A program made the translations under genes and the position numbers. This document shows positions 37,103-46,936 of a stretch of DNA of 64,000 nucleotides, piece after piece. The stretch lies in NCBI RefSeq assembly GCF_003403015.1, contig NZ_QURL01000004.1, positions 248,001 through 312,000 on the forward strand. Direction: 5' to 3'. The notes below the pieces were generated by a model that saw only the letters and a program-made list of their open reading frames with translations, made no database searches and was not told where the DNA came from. The stretch comes from Fulvimarina endophytica (GTDB taxonomy: Bacteria > Pseudomonadota > Alphaproteobacteria > Rhizobiales > Rhizobiaceae). Numbering within the stretch: position 1 is the stretch's first letter; each line of letters opens with the position of its first letter.

Positions 37103-37408
37103 CCCATGATCCGAGGAGGGCGATGCAAGGGCCGTGCCAGACCTCACCCAGGCGGAGCCGCCGCCGCCGCGGGCTCGTCTTCAGGGAAATTCGCGGCCAT
37201 GCGCGGTCTTACGGCGCACAGGGAAGAGAGAAGATGCGGCGCGCGGATAAGCGCCATCTGTTTATATTTTAGTCATAATTGCCAAGATGCACGCAATCTA
37301 GGCTATTCGACATCCGGCCTGCGCCGCTTCGCGGGCCTTGCATCGAGGCGGAGAATCCCGTTCACCCCTCGAAACCTCACCGGAACCTTCGGAAGACTAC
37401 GAACTGCG
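37103..37408. promoter_or_regulatory. Divergent promoter region with an AT-rich patch
   Basis: About 300 bases between the importer ATPase (minus) and the hemerythrin gene (plus). A marked AT-rich patch at about 37258-37285 (TTTATATTTTAGTCATAATT) stands out against the GC-rich background and probably marks a promoter. No gene is evident. Confidence 0.45.
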
Positions 37409-37969
37409 ATGGCCAAGACGACGCTTCTCGACGACCGGACGCGGCCGAAGGGCCCGACCTATGAAGGCCTCGACGCGGTCCAGGCGCGCCATGGCGAGGT
37501 GCTTGCCCATATCCATGCCTCCCATCTTCGCGAACTGACCAAGGTGACCCGCACCATGGCCGAGGTCGAGGCGGGAGAGCGCGACCTGCCGGCGCTTTCG
37601 GCAGCAGTGGAGACGCTGCCCATGGCCGAGGCCTATCGCAGCTTCGGAACCTTGTGCGGACGCGAATGCGCCCTTCTCACCTTTCATCACGACGCCGAGG
37701 AACAGCATGTGTTTCCGGCCCTCAGACGCCGGGCCCCGGAGGGGCTGATCGCGGTGCTCGATCGCCTCGCGGCGGAACACGTGATCATCCACGAGCATAT
37801 CGACGCCCTCGCCGAGGCGGCACGCTCCGTCGTGAACGAACCGGGCCCCCAGGCCTTCGCGCGCTGCCGCGATGCGCTGACGGCGCTCGAACGGCTCGTG
37901 CGATCCCATTTCCGATACGAGGAAGGCGAACTCGCCGGCCCGATCGGCTTCTACGGCGTTCCGGTCTAG
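37409..37969 (+). CDS. Hemerythrin HHE-domain protein
   Basis: A 186-residue protein with a four-helix hemerythrin-like domain at about residues 25-170. Candidate iron ligands are visible: H in QARHGEVLAHIH, the pair FHHDAEEQHVF, the pair EHVIIHEHID and the C-terminal SHFRYEEGE. Such proteins bind a di-iron centre and respond to oxygen, nitric oxide or iron stress. No partner gene is adjacent. The stop overlaps by three bases with the stop of the convergent gluconokinase gene. Confidence 0.82.
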   Translation: MAKTTLLDDRTRPKGPTYEGLDAVQARHGEVLAHIHASHLRELTKVTRTMAEVEAGERDLPALSAAVETLPMAEAYRSFGTLCGRECALLTFHHDAEEQHVFPALRRRAPEGLIAVLDRLAAEHVIIHEHIDALAEAARSVVNEPGPQAFARCRDALTALERLVRSHFRYEEGELAGPIGFYGVPV

Positions 37970-38508
37970 GCCGAAGCTGCCCCAGGCGCCTGGATGCGAG
38001 CGCTCTGATCTCGGGCGGACAGCGGTCCGATCGCTTCGAGGAAGGTCTTAACGATGTCCGGGACCGTGCGGTGGATATCGATCGCGACGGCGTTTTCGTC
38101 GGGGCCCGGCTCTTCGAGGGTTTCGAGCTGGCTGTCGAGCAGGGAGACCGGCATGAAGTGCCGCGTCCGCGCCTCCATCCGCGCCTTGAGGAGCTCCCGA
38201 TCCCCTCTCAGATAGAGGAACGTCACCGGGTCGCTGCGACCGGCACTCCGGCAGATGATGTCGCGATAGGCGCGCTTGAGCGCCGAGCAGGCGACGACGG
38301 TGCCGTCCTTGCGAAGAACCGCACCGACCGCTTCCAGCCAGGGTCCGCGATCGGAGTCGCTCAAGGGATGGCCGCCGGCCATCTTGTCGATATTGGCCTT
38401 CGGATGGAGCGAGTCGCCGTCCACGTAATCGGCTCCGATCCGCCTTGCGAGCGCCTCCGCGACGGTGCTCTTGCCGCAGCCCGCAACGCCCATGACGACG
38501 ATCCGCAT
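37966..38508 (-). CDS. gntK: Gluconokinase
   Basis: A 180-residue thermoresistant-type gluconokinase, converting gluconate to 6-phosphogluconate with ATP. The P-loop GVAGCGKST spans residues 7-15; VDGDSLHPKANIDKMAGGHPLSD and VVACSALKRAYRDIIC are diagnostic. Length is normal. It stands alone on the minus strand, with no gluconate transporter beside it. The neighbouring periplasmic sugar dehydrogenase type of pathway could supply gluconate, but the genes are 24 kb apart. Confidence 0.9.
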   Translation of the reverse strand: MRIVVMGVAGCGKSTVAEALARRIGADYVDGDSLHPKANIDKMAGGHPLSDSDRGPWLEAVGAVLRKDGTVVACSALKRAYRDIICRSAGRSDPVTFLYLRGDRELLKARMEARTRHFMPVSLLDSQLETLEEPGPDENAVAIDIHRTVPDIVKTFLEAIGPLSARDQSARIQAPGAASA

Positions 38509-38888
38509 GCTCAGGAAACCGCCCCGACCGGGCCGGTGGCCTCGGCGATCCTCGTCATTCCCATGGGTCCGCTGCCTCTGCTTTCGTCCTCGCCGCGAGA
38601 AGATAGGCGAGGACAGGTTCCAAGGACAGACCGCCAGCGCTCCGCGATCGGCTCGGCAACCCGGCGCCGGGCGGCACGGCTCCGGCAAGTCCGTGCCGCG
38701 GCCGGCTTCGCCTCTTGGCACGGCACTTGCCTGACGATCTTCGGGCGGCCAACCGAGGAGGACGCCATGCGGCATCCTCGAAACGCCTCTCGGGCAGGCC
38801 GCCGGCTCGGCTGCGCCGTCCGGTCGCCCGCCCGAAAACCCGATCCCGCGCGCAGTGCGGGGCACACAGGCCAATGAAGGAAGACGAC
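38509..38888. other. Intergenic region before cynS
   Basis: About 380 bases between divergent gntK and cynS. No gene is convincing. A stretch near 38820-38860 resembles part of the dispersed palindromic repeat (CCCGAAAAC) but is too degraded to call. The cynS promoter should be here; no CynR-like gene is adjacent. Confidence 0.4.
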
Positions 38889-39377
38889 ATGAAACGAGCC
38901 GAACTCACCGAGAAGATCCTCGACGTGAAGCGCGAGAAGGATCTGAGCTGGAAGGCCATCGCGGAGGAGATCGGCGGCTACAGCCAGATCTTCATCACCA
39001 CGGCGCTTCTCGGCAACATGCCCCTGCCCAAGCCGCAGGCGGAAAAGGCCGCCGCCCTGTTCGGTCTTTCGGCATCGGAAACGAAGATGCTCTCGGAGAT
39101 CCCGATGCGGGCCGAAGAGACCCAGATGCCGCCGCAGGACCCGACGCTCTACCGCTTCTACGAGGCGATGCTCGTCTTCGGACCGGCGCTCAAGGAGACG
39201 CTGCACGAGGAGTTCGGCGACGGCATCATGTCGGCGATCGATTTCGTCCTCTCGATGGACCGCAAGGAGGATCCCGCCGGCGACCGGGTCGTCATCACGA
39301 TGAACGGCAAGTTCCTGCCCTATAAATATCACGAGCCGCGCGACGGCGCGCAGGCCTCCGGCGCCCATCCGCGCTGA
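38889..39377 (+). CDS. cynS: Cyanate hydratase (cyanase)
   Basis: Cyanase uses bicarbonate to turn cyanate into ammonia and carbon dioxide, for detoxification or nitrogen supply. The 162-residue protein shows the N-terminal helical domain (TEKILDVKREKDLSWKAIAEEIGG) and the catalytic C-terminal part with R89 (PTLYRFYE), E92 and S115 (GIMSAIDF), matching the R96/E99/S122 triad of the E. coli enzyme at constant offset. About six residues longer at the C-terminus than usual. The ATG at 38889 has GGAAG upstream; an ATG 15 bases earlier is less likely. Confidence 0.95.
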   Translation: MKRAELTEKILDVKREKDLSWKAIAEEIGGYSQIFITTALLGNMPLPKPQAEKAAALFGLSASETKMLSEIPMRAEETQMPPQDPTLYRFYEAMLVFGPALKETLHEEFGDGIMSAIDFVLSMDRKEDPAGDRVVITMNGKFLPYKYHEPRDGAQASGAHPR

Positions 39378-39391
39378 AGAAGCGAGACGAG

Positions 39392-39421
39392 GACCGGTGC
39401 GGCGTGTAGGCTGCACCGGTC
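39392..39421 (+). terminator. Hairpin after cynS
   Basis: GACCGGTGC (39392-39400) pairs with GCACCGGTC (39413-39421) over 12 bases, 14 bases after the cynS stop. Lacks a T-tract. Confidence 0.5.
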
Positions 39422-39442
39422 GCAAGCCAGCAGGATCGATCC

Positions 39443-39913
39443 ATGAGCGAAGAGCGCCCGCCCTTTCCGCCCTTCACCGCACAGACTGCCGCCGAGAAGG
39501 CGCGCAAGGCGGAGGACGCCTGGAACCGGCGCGATCCGAAGGCGGTTTCGATGGCCTATACGACCGACAGCCGATGGCGCAACCGATCGGAATTCTTCTC
39601 GGGCCGCGAGGCGATCGTCGGGTTCCTCACCCGAAAATGGGAGCGCGAACTCGACTACCGCCTGATCAAGGAGGTCTGGGCCTTCCACGAGAACCGCATC
39701 GCCGTGCGGTTTCAGTACGAATATCACGATGCGGGCGGCCAGTGGTTCCGCGCCCACGGAAACGAGCAGTGGGAGTTCGACGAGATCGGGCTGATGCGCC
39801 GGCGCGAGGCCTCGATCAACGACGTTCCGATCGCCGAAGCCGAGCGGAAGTTCCATTGGGACGCCGGCCCTCGCCCGGCCGATCATCCCGGCCTCACCGA
39901 ACTCGGGCTCTGA
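39443..39913 (+). CDS. DUF1348 / NTF2-like protein
   Basis: A 156-residue protein of the DUF1348 branch of the NTF2-like (SnoaL) fold. Typical sequence: [70 protein letters not shown] and SINDVPI. Members are small cone-shaped proteins with no agreed function. It stands between cynS and a glyoxalase-fold gene, probably transcribed alone. Confidence 0.85.
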   Translation: MSEERPPFPPFTAQTAAEKARKAEDAWNRRDPKAVSMAYTTDSRWRNRSEFFSGREAIVGFLTRKWERELDYRLIKEVWAFHENRIAVRFQYEYHDAGGQWFRAHGNEQWEFDEIGLMRRREASINDVPIAEAERKFHWDAGPRPADHPGLTELGL

Positions 39914-40015
39914 ACGCTCGAAGCCGGTGCATCGCTGCCCGTCTCCATCTCCGGGCGGCCGCCCCCCCCATGGCGGCTCGCGATCCCCGATACATGCAGA
40001 AGAAAGACCGATCCG

Positions 40016-40432
40016 ATGTTCAAACCCCTCTTTCACCTTGCCTATCACGTGGACGATCTCGACGCCGCCGCGCGCTTTTATGGCGACCTCCTCGGTTGCC
40101 GGCGAGGGCGCAGCACCGAGACCTGGATCGATTTCGACTTCTTCGGCCATCAGATCTCGCTTCATCTGGGCACTCCTTTCTCGACGGCCGAGACCGGCAA
40201 GGTCGGCGACCATATGGTTCCGATGCCGCATCTGGGGGCGGTTCTTCCGCTCGACCTGTGGCGCGAGGTGGCAGACAGGCTGACGGCGGACGGGCTCGAC
40301 TTCGTGATCGCGCCGACCGTCCGGTTCGAAGGGCAGCCCGGCGAGCAGTGGACGATGTTCTTCCGCGACCCCGCCGGCAATCCCATCGAGCTGAAGGGAT
40401 TTGCGAACGAAGACGCCGTGTGGGCCGCATGA
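40016..40432 (+). CDS. VOC-family (glyoxalase-fold) protein
   Basis: A 138-residue vicinal-oxygen-chelate protein with two beta-alpha-beta-beta-beta repeats. The first repeat begins FHLAYHVDDLDAAARFYGDLLGC, with H11 as a possible metal ligand; the last strand is MFFRDPAGNPIELKGF, with the usual glutamate. The substrate is unknown. Its stop overlaps the start of the next gene (ATGA), so it is co-translated with a GhrA-type reductase, suggesting work on a related 2-oxo compound. Confidence 0.8.
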   Translation: MFKPLFHLAYHVDDLDAAARFYGDLLGCRRGRSTETWIDFDFFGHQISLHLGTPFSTAETGKVGDHMVPMPHLGAVLPLDLWREVADRLTADGLDFVIAPTVRFEGQPGEQWTMFFRDPAGNPIELKGFANEDAVWAA

Positions 40433-41367
40433 GCATCGTTCCTCTCGTTGCGACCATGGACGGCGCCGAGAGCGAGGCCTGGCGCACCGCGTTGCAGTCC
40501 GCCCTTCCCGAACACCGCATCTGCGATCCGCGTTCGCTGTCGGCGGCCGAGGCGGCGAGCGTCGAAGTCGCGATCGTCGCCAATCCCGATCCGGCCGATC
40601 TCGCCCGCTTCCCGGCCCTCAAATGGGTCCAGAGCCTCTGGGCCGGCGTCGAGCGTCTCCTGACCGCGCTGCCGGCCGAGATCGGCATCGTGCGACTGGT
40701 CGATCCGGTTCTCGCCGAGGCCATGGCCGAGGCGGTTCTCGGCCACGTCTTCTATCTGCACAGGCGCATGCCGGACTATCTCGAGCAGCAGCGGGCCGGG
40801 ATCTGGCGCCCGCTCGATCAGCCCTCTGCCGGGGAGAGAACCGTCGCGGTCCTCGGACTCGGCGAACTCGGTCGCCTGAGCGCCCTTGCCCTTTCCGCTG
40901 CGGGGTTCCGGGTGGTCGGATGGTCGCGCACGCCGAGGCGGATCGACGGCGTAGAAACATTCGCGGGCGACGCCTCGCTCGAAGCCGTCATCGGGGCGGC
41001 CGGGATCGTCGTCGTGGTCCTGCCCCTGACCTCGCAGACATCCGGGCTCCTCGACGCGCGAATGCTGGGCTCCCTTGCGGAAGGCACGTCGCTGATCAAT
41101 GTCGGGCGCGGGCCGATCATCGAGACGGGTGCTCTTCTTTCCGCGCTCGACAGCGGGCGCGTCGCACATGCTGTCCTCGACGTCTTCGACGAGGAACCGC
41201 TCCCGCCCGATCATCCCTTCTGGACCCATCGCGCGGTCACCGTCATGCCGCATGTCGCCGCACCGACGGATATGAGAAGTGCAAGCGCGATCGCCGCCCG
41301 CAATCTTCGAACCTATTTCAATCGAGGCGAGATCCCCGGCCCCGTCGACCGCGCGGCCGGCTACTGA
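40429..41367 (+). CDS. Glyoxylate/hydroxypyruvate reductase A-type 2-hydroxyacid dehydrogenase
   Basis: A 312-residue D-2-hydroxyacid dehydrogenase of the GhrA type. It has the NAD(P)-binding motif VLGLGELGRLSA at about residues 140-151, the catalytic arginine in INVGRGPII, the glutamate in VLDVFDEEPLP and the histidine in VMPHVAAPTD. It reduces glyoxylate or hydroxypyruvate, or acts on a similar 2-oxo acid. Coupled to the upstream VOC gene by a four-base overlap. Confidence 0.85.
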   Translation: MSIVPLVATMDGAESEAWRTALQSALPEHRICDPRSLSAAEAASVEVAIVANPDPADLARFPALKWVQSLWAGVERLLTALPAEIGIVRLVDPVLAEAMAEAVLGHVFYLHRRMPDYLEQQRAGIWRPLDQPSAGERTVAVLGLGELGRLSALALSAAGFRVVGWSRTPRRIDGVETFAGDASLEAVIGAAGIVVVVLPLTSQTSGLLDARMLGSLAEGTSLINVGRGPIIETGALLSALDSGRVAHAVLDVFDEEPLPPDHPFWTHRAVTVMPHVAAPTDMRSASAIAARNLRTYFNRGEIPGPVDRAAGY

Positions 41368-41512
41368 GGCCTGACCGCCTGCGAACCGGCTGACCGCACC
41401 AGATCCCTGCCGGGACCGACGCCCGGATGACCATGATGTTGTGCGCCGCCTGTCGCGATCTGCCGCATGTGAGAGGGCGCGATTTTCCCGCGCCGCTGCC
41501 CATCTTCGGTCG

Positions 41513-41875
41513 ATGAGCGAACTCACAGTCTGGTACGACGGATCCTGCCCCTTGTGTCGAAGGGAAATCGCGATGCTTCGCCGGCTCGACCGGCGAGACG
41601 CGATCCGGTTCGTCGATGCCGACGAAGCCGGCGCGGAAGGCTGCCCGCTCGACCGCTCGCAGTTGCTGGCGCGCTTCCACGCATGCGAGGATGGCAAGCT
41701 TCTCCACGGCGGCGCGGCCTTCGCGGCCGTCTGGCGCGCCATTCCCGTCCTGCGCCCCCTGGGACTTGCGTTTCGGGGCCCCTTCGCATCGGCTTTGCTC
41801 GAACGATGCTACCTCCTCTTCCTGCGTGTACGCCCCGCCCTCCAGAGGCTGATGCACCGGCTGGAGCGCTCCTGA
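41513..41875 (+). CDS. DCC-family (DUF393) thiol-disulfide oxidoreductase-like protein
   Basis: A 120-residue thioredoxin-fold protein of the DCC family, named for the N-terminal DGSCPLC motif (here [13 protein letters not shown]). The CPLC pair could be redox active. The remainder includes RFVDADE and the C-terminal [28 protein letters not shown], usual for the family. Function not known. The start at 41513 places the motif near the N-terminus as in relatives; upstream in-frame codons look non-coding. Confidence 0.8.
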   Translation: MSELTVWYDGSCPLCRREIAMLRRLDRRDAIRFVDADEAGAEGCPLDRSQLLARFHACEDGKLLHGGAAFAAVWRAIPVLRPLGLAFRGPFASALLERCYLLFLRVRPALQRLMHRLERS

Positions 41876-42152
41876 GGCCGCCCTTCGGACCTGTTTGCGC
41901 TCCATAGAAGACCGTCTAGTCGCTGAAGCGTCCGGCAAACCCGGAAGCATAAACTGCATGGATCGGCATCGAGGAAACGGAAAACGCGAGGTCATACACG
42001 CCTTGGTAGCGCGCGCCGAGCGCCCTCTTGTTTCGGGAAGCTGTCGCGTAACTGACGAGGACAGTTGGAATTTATACTTTGGTGAAAGATGTCGGATACC
42101 ATTTCGGCGACCATGCGCGACGGGCGCAGGTATCACCCTAGGGCGCAAGAAG

Positions 42153-44102
42153 ATGGCGTTGTTCAGCAATATTCGCGTAAACCGCAAACTCGTAATCGCA
42201 TTCGCGCCCATATTGGTCGCGGTGGCTGCCATGACCGGCGTGGTTCTCTATGCCATCTCCGATATCCGGAATGCCGCATCCTGGGATCAGCACACCACGG
42301 AAGTTCTCGCCGCTGCGCAGAACGCACGGCAAGGGATGATGCAGGAAGTGGCCGCCATGCGCGGATACATCCTTTCCCCGAACGAAGACTACTACGACGA
42401 TTTCAAGGCCGGGCTTGCCAATTTCGACAGGGCGGTGGAACGGATCGGGACGCTGACCTCGGACAATCCCCAGCAGCAGGAACGCGTGGCCCGGCTGAAG
42501 GCCGCCGGCGCGACCTATGTCGCCGAGGTCGCCGATCCGCAATACCGGTTCGCGTCCGATCCCTCGCAGCGCGACAGGGCGACCGCGATCACCGCCAACG
42601 GCACGGCCGCCAAGCATGTCGCCGGCGTCAACGACATCATCGGCGATATTTCCGCAGAGGAAGAGGCGCTGCTCGCAGTCCGCCGGGCCGCCACGGAGAC
42701 CTCGTTCACGACGGCCTATCTGGCGCTCGGCCTCGGCGCGTTCCTGTCCTTCACGGTCGCGGCCGCGATGGGCTGGCTTCTGTCGCGCTCCGTCGCTTCG
42801 CCCCTCGTCAAGATGACGGCGGCCATGAAGGAGATCGGCGGCGGCAATCATGCGGTCACGGTCCCGGCCGTCGGACAGGCCGACGAACTCGGCGACATGG
42901 CGAGCGCGCTGGAGAACTTCCGCAAGGCCGGCCTCGAAAAGGTCAAGCTGGAAGGCCGTCTCGTCAGCGAGCGCACGAATGCCGAGGCATCGCGGCGCGA
43001 GGCCGAGCATGCCGCGACGACCGCCGCGAGGCAGGCCTTCATCGCCGCCGTCCAGCCGAGCTTCGAACGCCTGTCGGCCGGCGATCTGACCGCCCGCCTC
43101 GATGCGCGGGCCAATGCGGACTATGCCGAGCTGTGCGATCTGTTCAACGCCAGCGTCTCGAGACTCGAGCGCACGATCGGCTCCGTCGTCGGATCGATCG
43201 GCTCGATCCACAACGGTCTCTTCGAGATCAACACCGCATCCAACGATCTGGCCCAGCGCACCGAGCAGCAGGCGGCCAGCCTCGAGGAGACGGTGGCGGC
43301 CCTCAGCGAAGTGACGCGGGCGATCGATGCGACGGCGCAGAATTCCATCGAGGCCCAGTCGAGCGCTCACAGCGCCCTTCACAACGCGGAGAAGGGCGGC
43401 GACATCGTGCGGCGCGCGGTCGAGGCGATGCAGATCATCGAGCAGTCCTCGCGCAAGATCGGCAGCATCATCTCCGTGATCGACGAGATCGCCTTCCAGA
43501 CCAACCTCCTTGCGCTGAACGCCGGCGTCGAGGCGGCGCGGGCCGGCGAGACCGGCCGGGGCTTTGCGGTGGTCGCGCAGGAAGTGCGGGGCCTCGCCCA
43601 GCGCTCGGCGACGGCGGCCAAGGAGATCAAGGAGCTGATCCAAGTCTCCAGCGAGCAGGTCGAGGCGGGCGTGGAACTGGTCGGGGCGTCCGGGCAGAGC
43701 CTGACGCAGATCATCTCGGAGATCGGCGATGTGAGCCGCGTCGTCACCGAGATCGCGAGCCGGACCCAGAGCCAGGCCGTGTCCTTGCGCGAGGTGTCGA
43801 CGGCAGCCGACCAGATGGACAAGGTGACGCAGCAGAACGCGGCGATGGTGGAGCAGTCGACCGCGGCCGCGCAGACCCTCGCCAACGAGATGGACGACCT
43901 CTCCGGCCTCATCGCCGAGTTCAAGACGGCTACGAAGGCGGGCTCGATCCATCGCGAGGCGCGCCCGGCGAAGCGCAGCGCCGAAGGCGGGCGGCCCTCC
44001 GCACCCGCATCGGCCGTCGCCCGTCCGGTCCTCCAGATGAAGCCGGTCGCACAGGGCAACGCGGCCCTGAATACCCTGACCGACGAGTGGACGGAGTTCT
44101 GA
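42153..44102 (+). CDS. Methyl-accepting chemotaxis protein 1
   Basis: A 649-residue membrane chemoreceptor. The first membrane helix is at about residues 13-34; a periplasmic helical bundle of about 150 residues follows (CHASE3-like: [30 protein letters not shown]); the second helix is at about 188-208, then HAMP units and the long signalling coiled coil with the hairpin tip [22 protein letters not shown]. The C-terminus is DEWTEF, which fits a tethering motif W-x-x-F for CheR. The start at 42153 gives a short cytoplasmic N-terminus; the open frame upstream lacks features. The ligand is unknown. No che genes are nearby. Confidence 0.9.
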   Translation: MALFSNIRVNRKLVIAFAPILVAVAAMTGVVLYAISDIRNAASWDQHTTEVLAAAQNARQGMMQEVAAMRGYILSPNEDYYDDFKAGLANFDRAVERIGTLTSDNPQQQERVARLKAAGATYVAEVADPQYRFASDPSQRDRATAITANGTAAKHVAGVNDIIGDISAEEEALLAVRRAATETSFTTAYLALGLGAFLSFTVAAAMGWLLSRSVASPLVKMTAAMKEIGGGNHAVTVPAVGQADELGDMASALENFRKAGLEKVKLEGRLVSERTNAEASRREAEHAATTAARQAFIAAVQPSFERLSAGDLTARLDARANADYAELCDLFNASVSRLERTIGSVVGSIGSIHNGLFEINTASNDLAQRTEQQAASLEETVAALSEVTRAIDATAQNSIEAQSSAHSALHNAEKGGDIVRRAVEAMQIIEQSSRKIGSIISVIDEIAFQTNLLALNAGVEAARAGETGRGFAVVAQEVRGLAQRSATAAKEIKELIQVSSEQVEAGVELVGASGQSLTQIISEIGDVSRVVTEIASRTQSQAVSLREVSTAADQMDKVTQQNAAMVEQSTAAAQTLANEMDDLSGLIAEFKTATKAGSIHREARPAKRSAEGGRPSAPASAVARPVLQMKPVAQGNAALNTLTDEWTEF

Positions 44103-44206
44103 TCTTCAGGAACGGCGACCCGGCTCGCGCCGGGAAGTCCCGGGCGCACCTTGAAGACCGGAGGATGACCCCGGCTCTCGGATGACCCGAAATCTCTGGC
44201 GGACCA

Positions 44207-44242
44207 AGCCCCGGACCCGGTTTCGCAACCGGATCCGGGGCT
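44207..44242 (+). terminator. Rho-independent terminator after the first chemoreceptor gene
   Basis: A 16-bp stem with one mismatch: AGCCCCGGACCCGGTT (44207-44222) pairs with AACCGGATCCGGGGCT (44227-44242) across a TCGC tetraloop, followed by CTTTC. It lies 105 bases after the stop and separates the two chemoreceptor genes. Confidence 0.75.
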
Positions 44243-44627
44243 CTTTCATGTCCCGGATCGGCGTTCGCCGACTGGCATCCGGAGCGGGATGTGACGCGAT
44301 CCGTCTCGACAGGATCGGGCAAGGCGGGATCGTGGCCGTTTCCGTGTCTCAGCACCCGATCTCCAGGCAGAGGATTGTATCCGAAAGATGGGTGCGGGCC
44401 GGCCGCACGGGATGCCGCCGTGATCGAGGACGATTCATTCGCGGCTTCGTGACGGCGGGCAACTCTTCCTTAAGCCTCCGTCAATGGAAATGTTCAATAT
44501 TGATTCAACCAAAGACATGATCTCATCACCGCATTCCGCAGATGAGACCAAGATATTCCCGATGACGATTCAGCACCGGTCAGCCCTAAAATGCAAGTCT
44601 GACTGATTAAAGGATAGGATGTTACTC
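44243..44627. promoter_or_regulatory. Promoter region of the second chemoreceptor gene
   Basis: About 385 bases. The last 160 bases (from about 44460) are AT-rich compared with the surroundings and should hold the promoter. A small open frame across the terminator was not accepted as a gene. Confidence 0.4.
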
Positions 44628-46559
44628 ATGCCGACGATCAATCGACTGTCCATCCGGGGCCGGATGCGCCTCCTGATCGGACTGACGGTCGCAGCCTTCC
44701 TCGCGGTCGGCATCGTATCCTTCGTTCAGGGGAACAAGATCAACCGGGCCGTCGAACTGGCGAACCAGATGCAGGAGCTCGTTCAACAGGCGACCCAGAT
44801 GCGGATCCGCCTCCTGGAGGCGACGCTCGCGGCCATGGACGAGATCGTCGACAGGGAGAACGGTCAGGTTTCGCAGGAACGCACCGAGATCATGAGCCAC
44901 GGCATTCAGGTCTCCGTCTCGCTCGTTCCGTCCATCGAGCAGCTCGCCACCCGCCTCGACAGGTCCGAGCTCGCCGACGGCCTCGAAGCCAAGCTGGCGA
45001 AGCTGGAGAGCGCCCTTCTCGAAACACTGCCCCGGCTCGTGCGCACGCGGGCCGATGCGAGCGCTTTCGGGGCGATCGACGACGTCATCGATTCCGAAGC
45101 GGGCGAGATCAGCGAGAACCTCGATCATCTGGTCGAGGCCGCGTTCGTACGCCTCGACACGAGAGCGGAGGAGGCGAGCCGGAACTCGACATTCGCCACC
45201 TATTTGCAGCTCGGCATCTCGCTCTTCGCGCTCGTTCTGATCGCTGCGATCGCAAGTCTGATCGGACGGTCGATCGTCAAGTCGCTCGGCCGCGTCGAGA
45301 CCGCGATGTCGAAGCTCGCCGGCGGGCAGCTCGACACCCCGATCGAGGAGACCGATCGCAAGGACGAGATCGGCTCCATGGCGAGGGCCCTCGAAGTGTT
45401 CAAGGCCGCGTCCGTGGAACGGATCCGGCTCGTCGAGGAAAACGCGAAGGCGCGGGCCAGCGAGAGCCTCGCCAAGGAACGCCAGGCAGCGCTCGACAAC
45501 GCCAAGGCCGAGGATCTGCGCACCTTCGTCGCCACGGTCGAGGTCGGCTTCGACCGCTTGTCCGAGGGTGACCTGACGGTGCGCATGCAGGACCGGGTGG
45601 CCGAGGAGTTCGAGCCGATCCGCTCCAAGTTCAACGACAGTGTCGCCGCCCTCGAAAACGCGATCGGCCATGTGGTCACGTCGATTTCGTCCATCCGCAA
45701 CGGACTGAGCGAGATCAACACGGCCTCCGACGATCTCTCGCGCCGCACCGAACAGCAGGCGGCCAGCATCGAGGAGACCGTCGCGGCCCTCAACGAGGTA
45801 ACCACCGCCGTCAACAACACCGCCAACGATGCCGGCAAGGCCCAGAAGGTCGCGATGGTGGCTCGCGAACGGGCGGTGACGGGCGGCGACGTCGTCGGCA
45901 GGGCGGTCATCGCGATGGGCCAGATCGAGGAGTCGTCGCAGAAGATCAACCTGATCATTTCCGTGATCGACGAGATCGCCTTCCAGACCAACCTCCTCGC
46001 CCTCAATGCCGGCGTGGAAGCGGCGCGGGCGGGCGAAGCCGGGCGCGGTTTCGCGGTCGTGGCGCAGGAGGTGCGCGGGCTGGCCCAGCGTTCGGCGGAC
46101 GCGGCCAAGGAGATCAAGATGCTGCTCTCCGTCTCGCGCGAACAGGTCGGGTCCGGCGTGGAACTCGTCACCGCCTCGGGCAAGTCTCTGGAGGGCATCG
46201 TCGCCGAGGTCACGACCATGGCCGAGCTCATTTCGACCATCGCCGCCTCCGCCGGCCAGCAGGCCATCAGCCTACGCGAGGTCTCCCAAGCAGCGGACCA
46301 GATGGACAAGGTGACCCAGCAGAACGCCGCCATGGTGGAACAGGCGACGGCCGCGAGCCTCACGCTTTCGACCGAAACCGACGAGCTCGCCAGGACCATG
46401 TCCCAATTCCGCACCGAAGCGCAGAACGGATCGGCCACCAGGGAGGCCGCCCGCAAGCCCGTTCGCTCCGAGAGGACCACGACCCAGCTTCGCACGGTTG
46501 GCACCGGCGGCGCGGCGTTCGCCCCCGAACGCGGCGCGGACGACTGGGAGGACTTCTGA
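44628..46559 (+). CDS. Methyl-accepting chemotaxis protein 2
   Basis: A 643-residue chemoreceptor, similar to the first in its cytoplasmic half and different in its sensor. Membrane helices lie at about residues 12-33 and 190-212, with a helical periplasmic domain between them. HAMP units and the signalling tip [22 protein letters not shown] follow. The C-terminus is DDWEDF, again W-x-x-F. Of two in-frame ATGs nine bases apart, 44628 is preferred since AGGATAGG is properly spaced from it. Probably arose from duplication of its neighbour, with sensor divergence. Confidence 0.9.
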   Translation: MPTINRLSIRGRMRLLIGLTVAAFLAVGIVSFVQGNKINRAVELANQMQELVQQATQMRIRLLEATLAAMDEIVDRENGQVSQERTEIMSHGIQVSVSLVPSIEQLATRLDRSELADGLEAKLAKLESALLETLPRLVRTRADASAFGAIDDVIDSEAGEISENLDHLVEAAFVRLDTRAEEASRNSTFATYLQLGISLFALVLIAAIASLIGRSIVKSLGRVETAMSKLAGGQLDTPIEETDRKDEIGSMARALEVFKAASVERIRLVEENAKARASESLAKERQAALDNAKAEDLRTFVATVEVGFDRLSEGDLTVRMQDRVAEEFEPIRSKFNDSVAALENAIGHVVTSISSIRNGLSEINTASDDLSRRTEQQAASIEETVAALNEVTTAVNNTANDAGKAQKVAMVARERAVTGGDVVGRAVIAMGQIEESSQKINLIISVIDEIAFQTNLLALNAGVEAARAGEAGRGFAVVAQEVRGLAQRSADAAKEIKMLLSVSREQVGSGVELVTASGKSLEGIVAEVTTMAELISTIAASAGQQAISLREVSQAADQMDKVTQQNAAMVEQATAASLTLSTETDELARTMSQFRTEAQNGSATREAARKPVRSERTTTQLRTVGTGGAAFAPERGADDWEDF

Positions 46560-46936
46560 TCCGCATTCGGATATTCGGATTGCTCCAGTCCGCAATTTTT
46601 CGCGCCTGATCCTCGCATCGGGCAGGGAGAAGCCCACGCTGCAGGTCATTGCGCCTGAGGATGGTGCATGAGGTGAAAGCCCTGGTCAGGCAGGAAGACC
46701 GATGACCCCGAAGCGCCGTGCGTCCAACTGGACGCGCGGCGCTTTCGTCTTGTCGGGCAAAGACGGGCGCCCGCGCCGAGGCTGGAAGCCGCGCCAGTTT
46801 GGAATCGGTCGAGACTTGCGACAAAGCGGCAACAGCGCAGGCCTCGCTGCAGGGCATGGGGATAACCGGACTCCCGGTATCAGAAAAAAGCGCCTAATGA
46901 AAACGTGATCTTCTCCATCCAGTTCACGAGTTCTTC
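46560..46936. other. Intergenic region with palindromic repeat
   Basis: About 375 bases with no gene. A 32-base near-perfect palindrome lies at 46712-46743 (ends AGCGCCG and CGGCGCT), related to the element at 2544-2587. The promoter of the TonB receptor must lie in the last 200 bases; I found no convincing Fur, RirA or Irr site. Confidence 0.5.
46712..46743. repeat. Dispersed intergenic palindrome
   Basis: Core GCGTCCAACTGGACGC with arms AGCGCCG and CGGCGCT. Same build as the palindrome between iolC and iolD, with changed centre. Confidence 0.65.

Noticed and set aside
38820..38860. Fourth copy of the 44-bp palindromic repeat
   Set aside because: Only about a dozen bases agree and the inverted ends are missing.
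44182..44520. Open frame of 112 codons between the chemoreceptor genes
   Set aside because: It starts before and reads through a strong terminator, has a basic low-information product and no ribosome site.
46702..46908. Open frame of 68 codons before the TonB receptor
   Set aside because: It spans the palindromic repeat and has no recognisable protein feature.
46744..46936. Fur, RirA or Irr box before the siderophore receptor
   Set aside because: No 19-bp Fur-like palindrome, no TGA-N9-TCA and no TTTAGAA-type motif with good fit.
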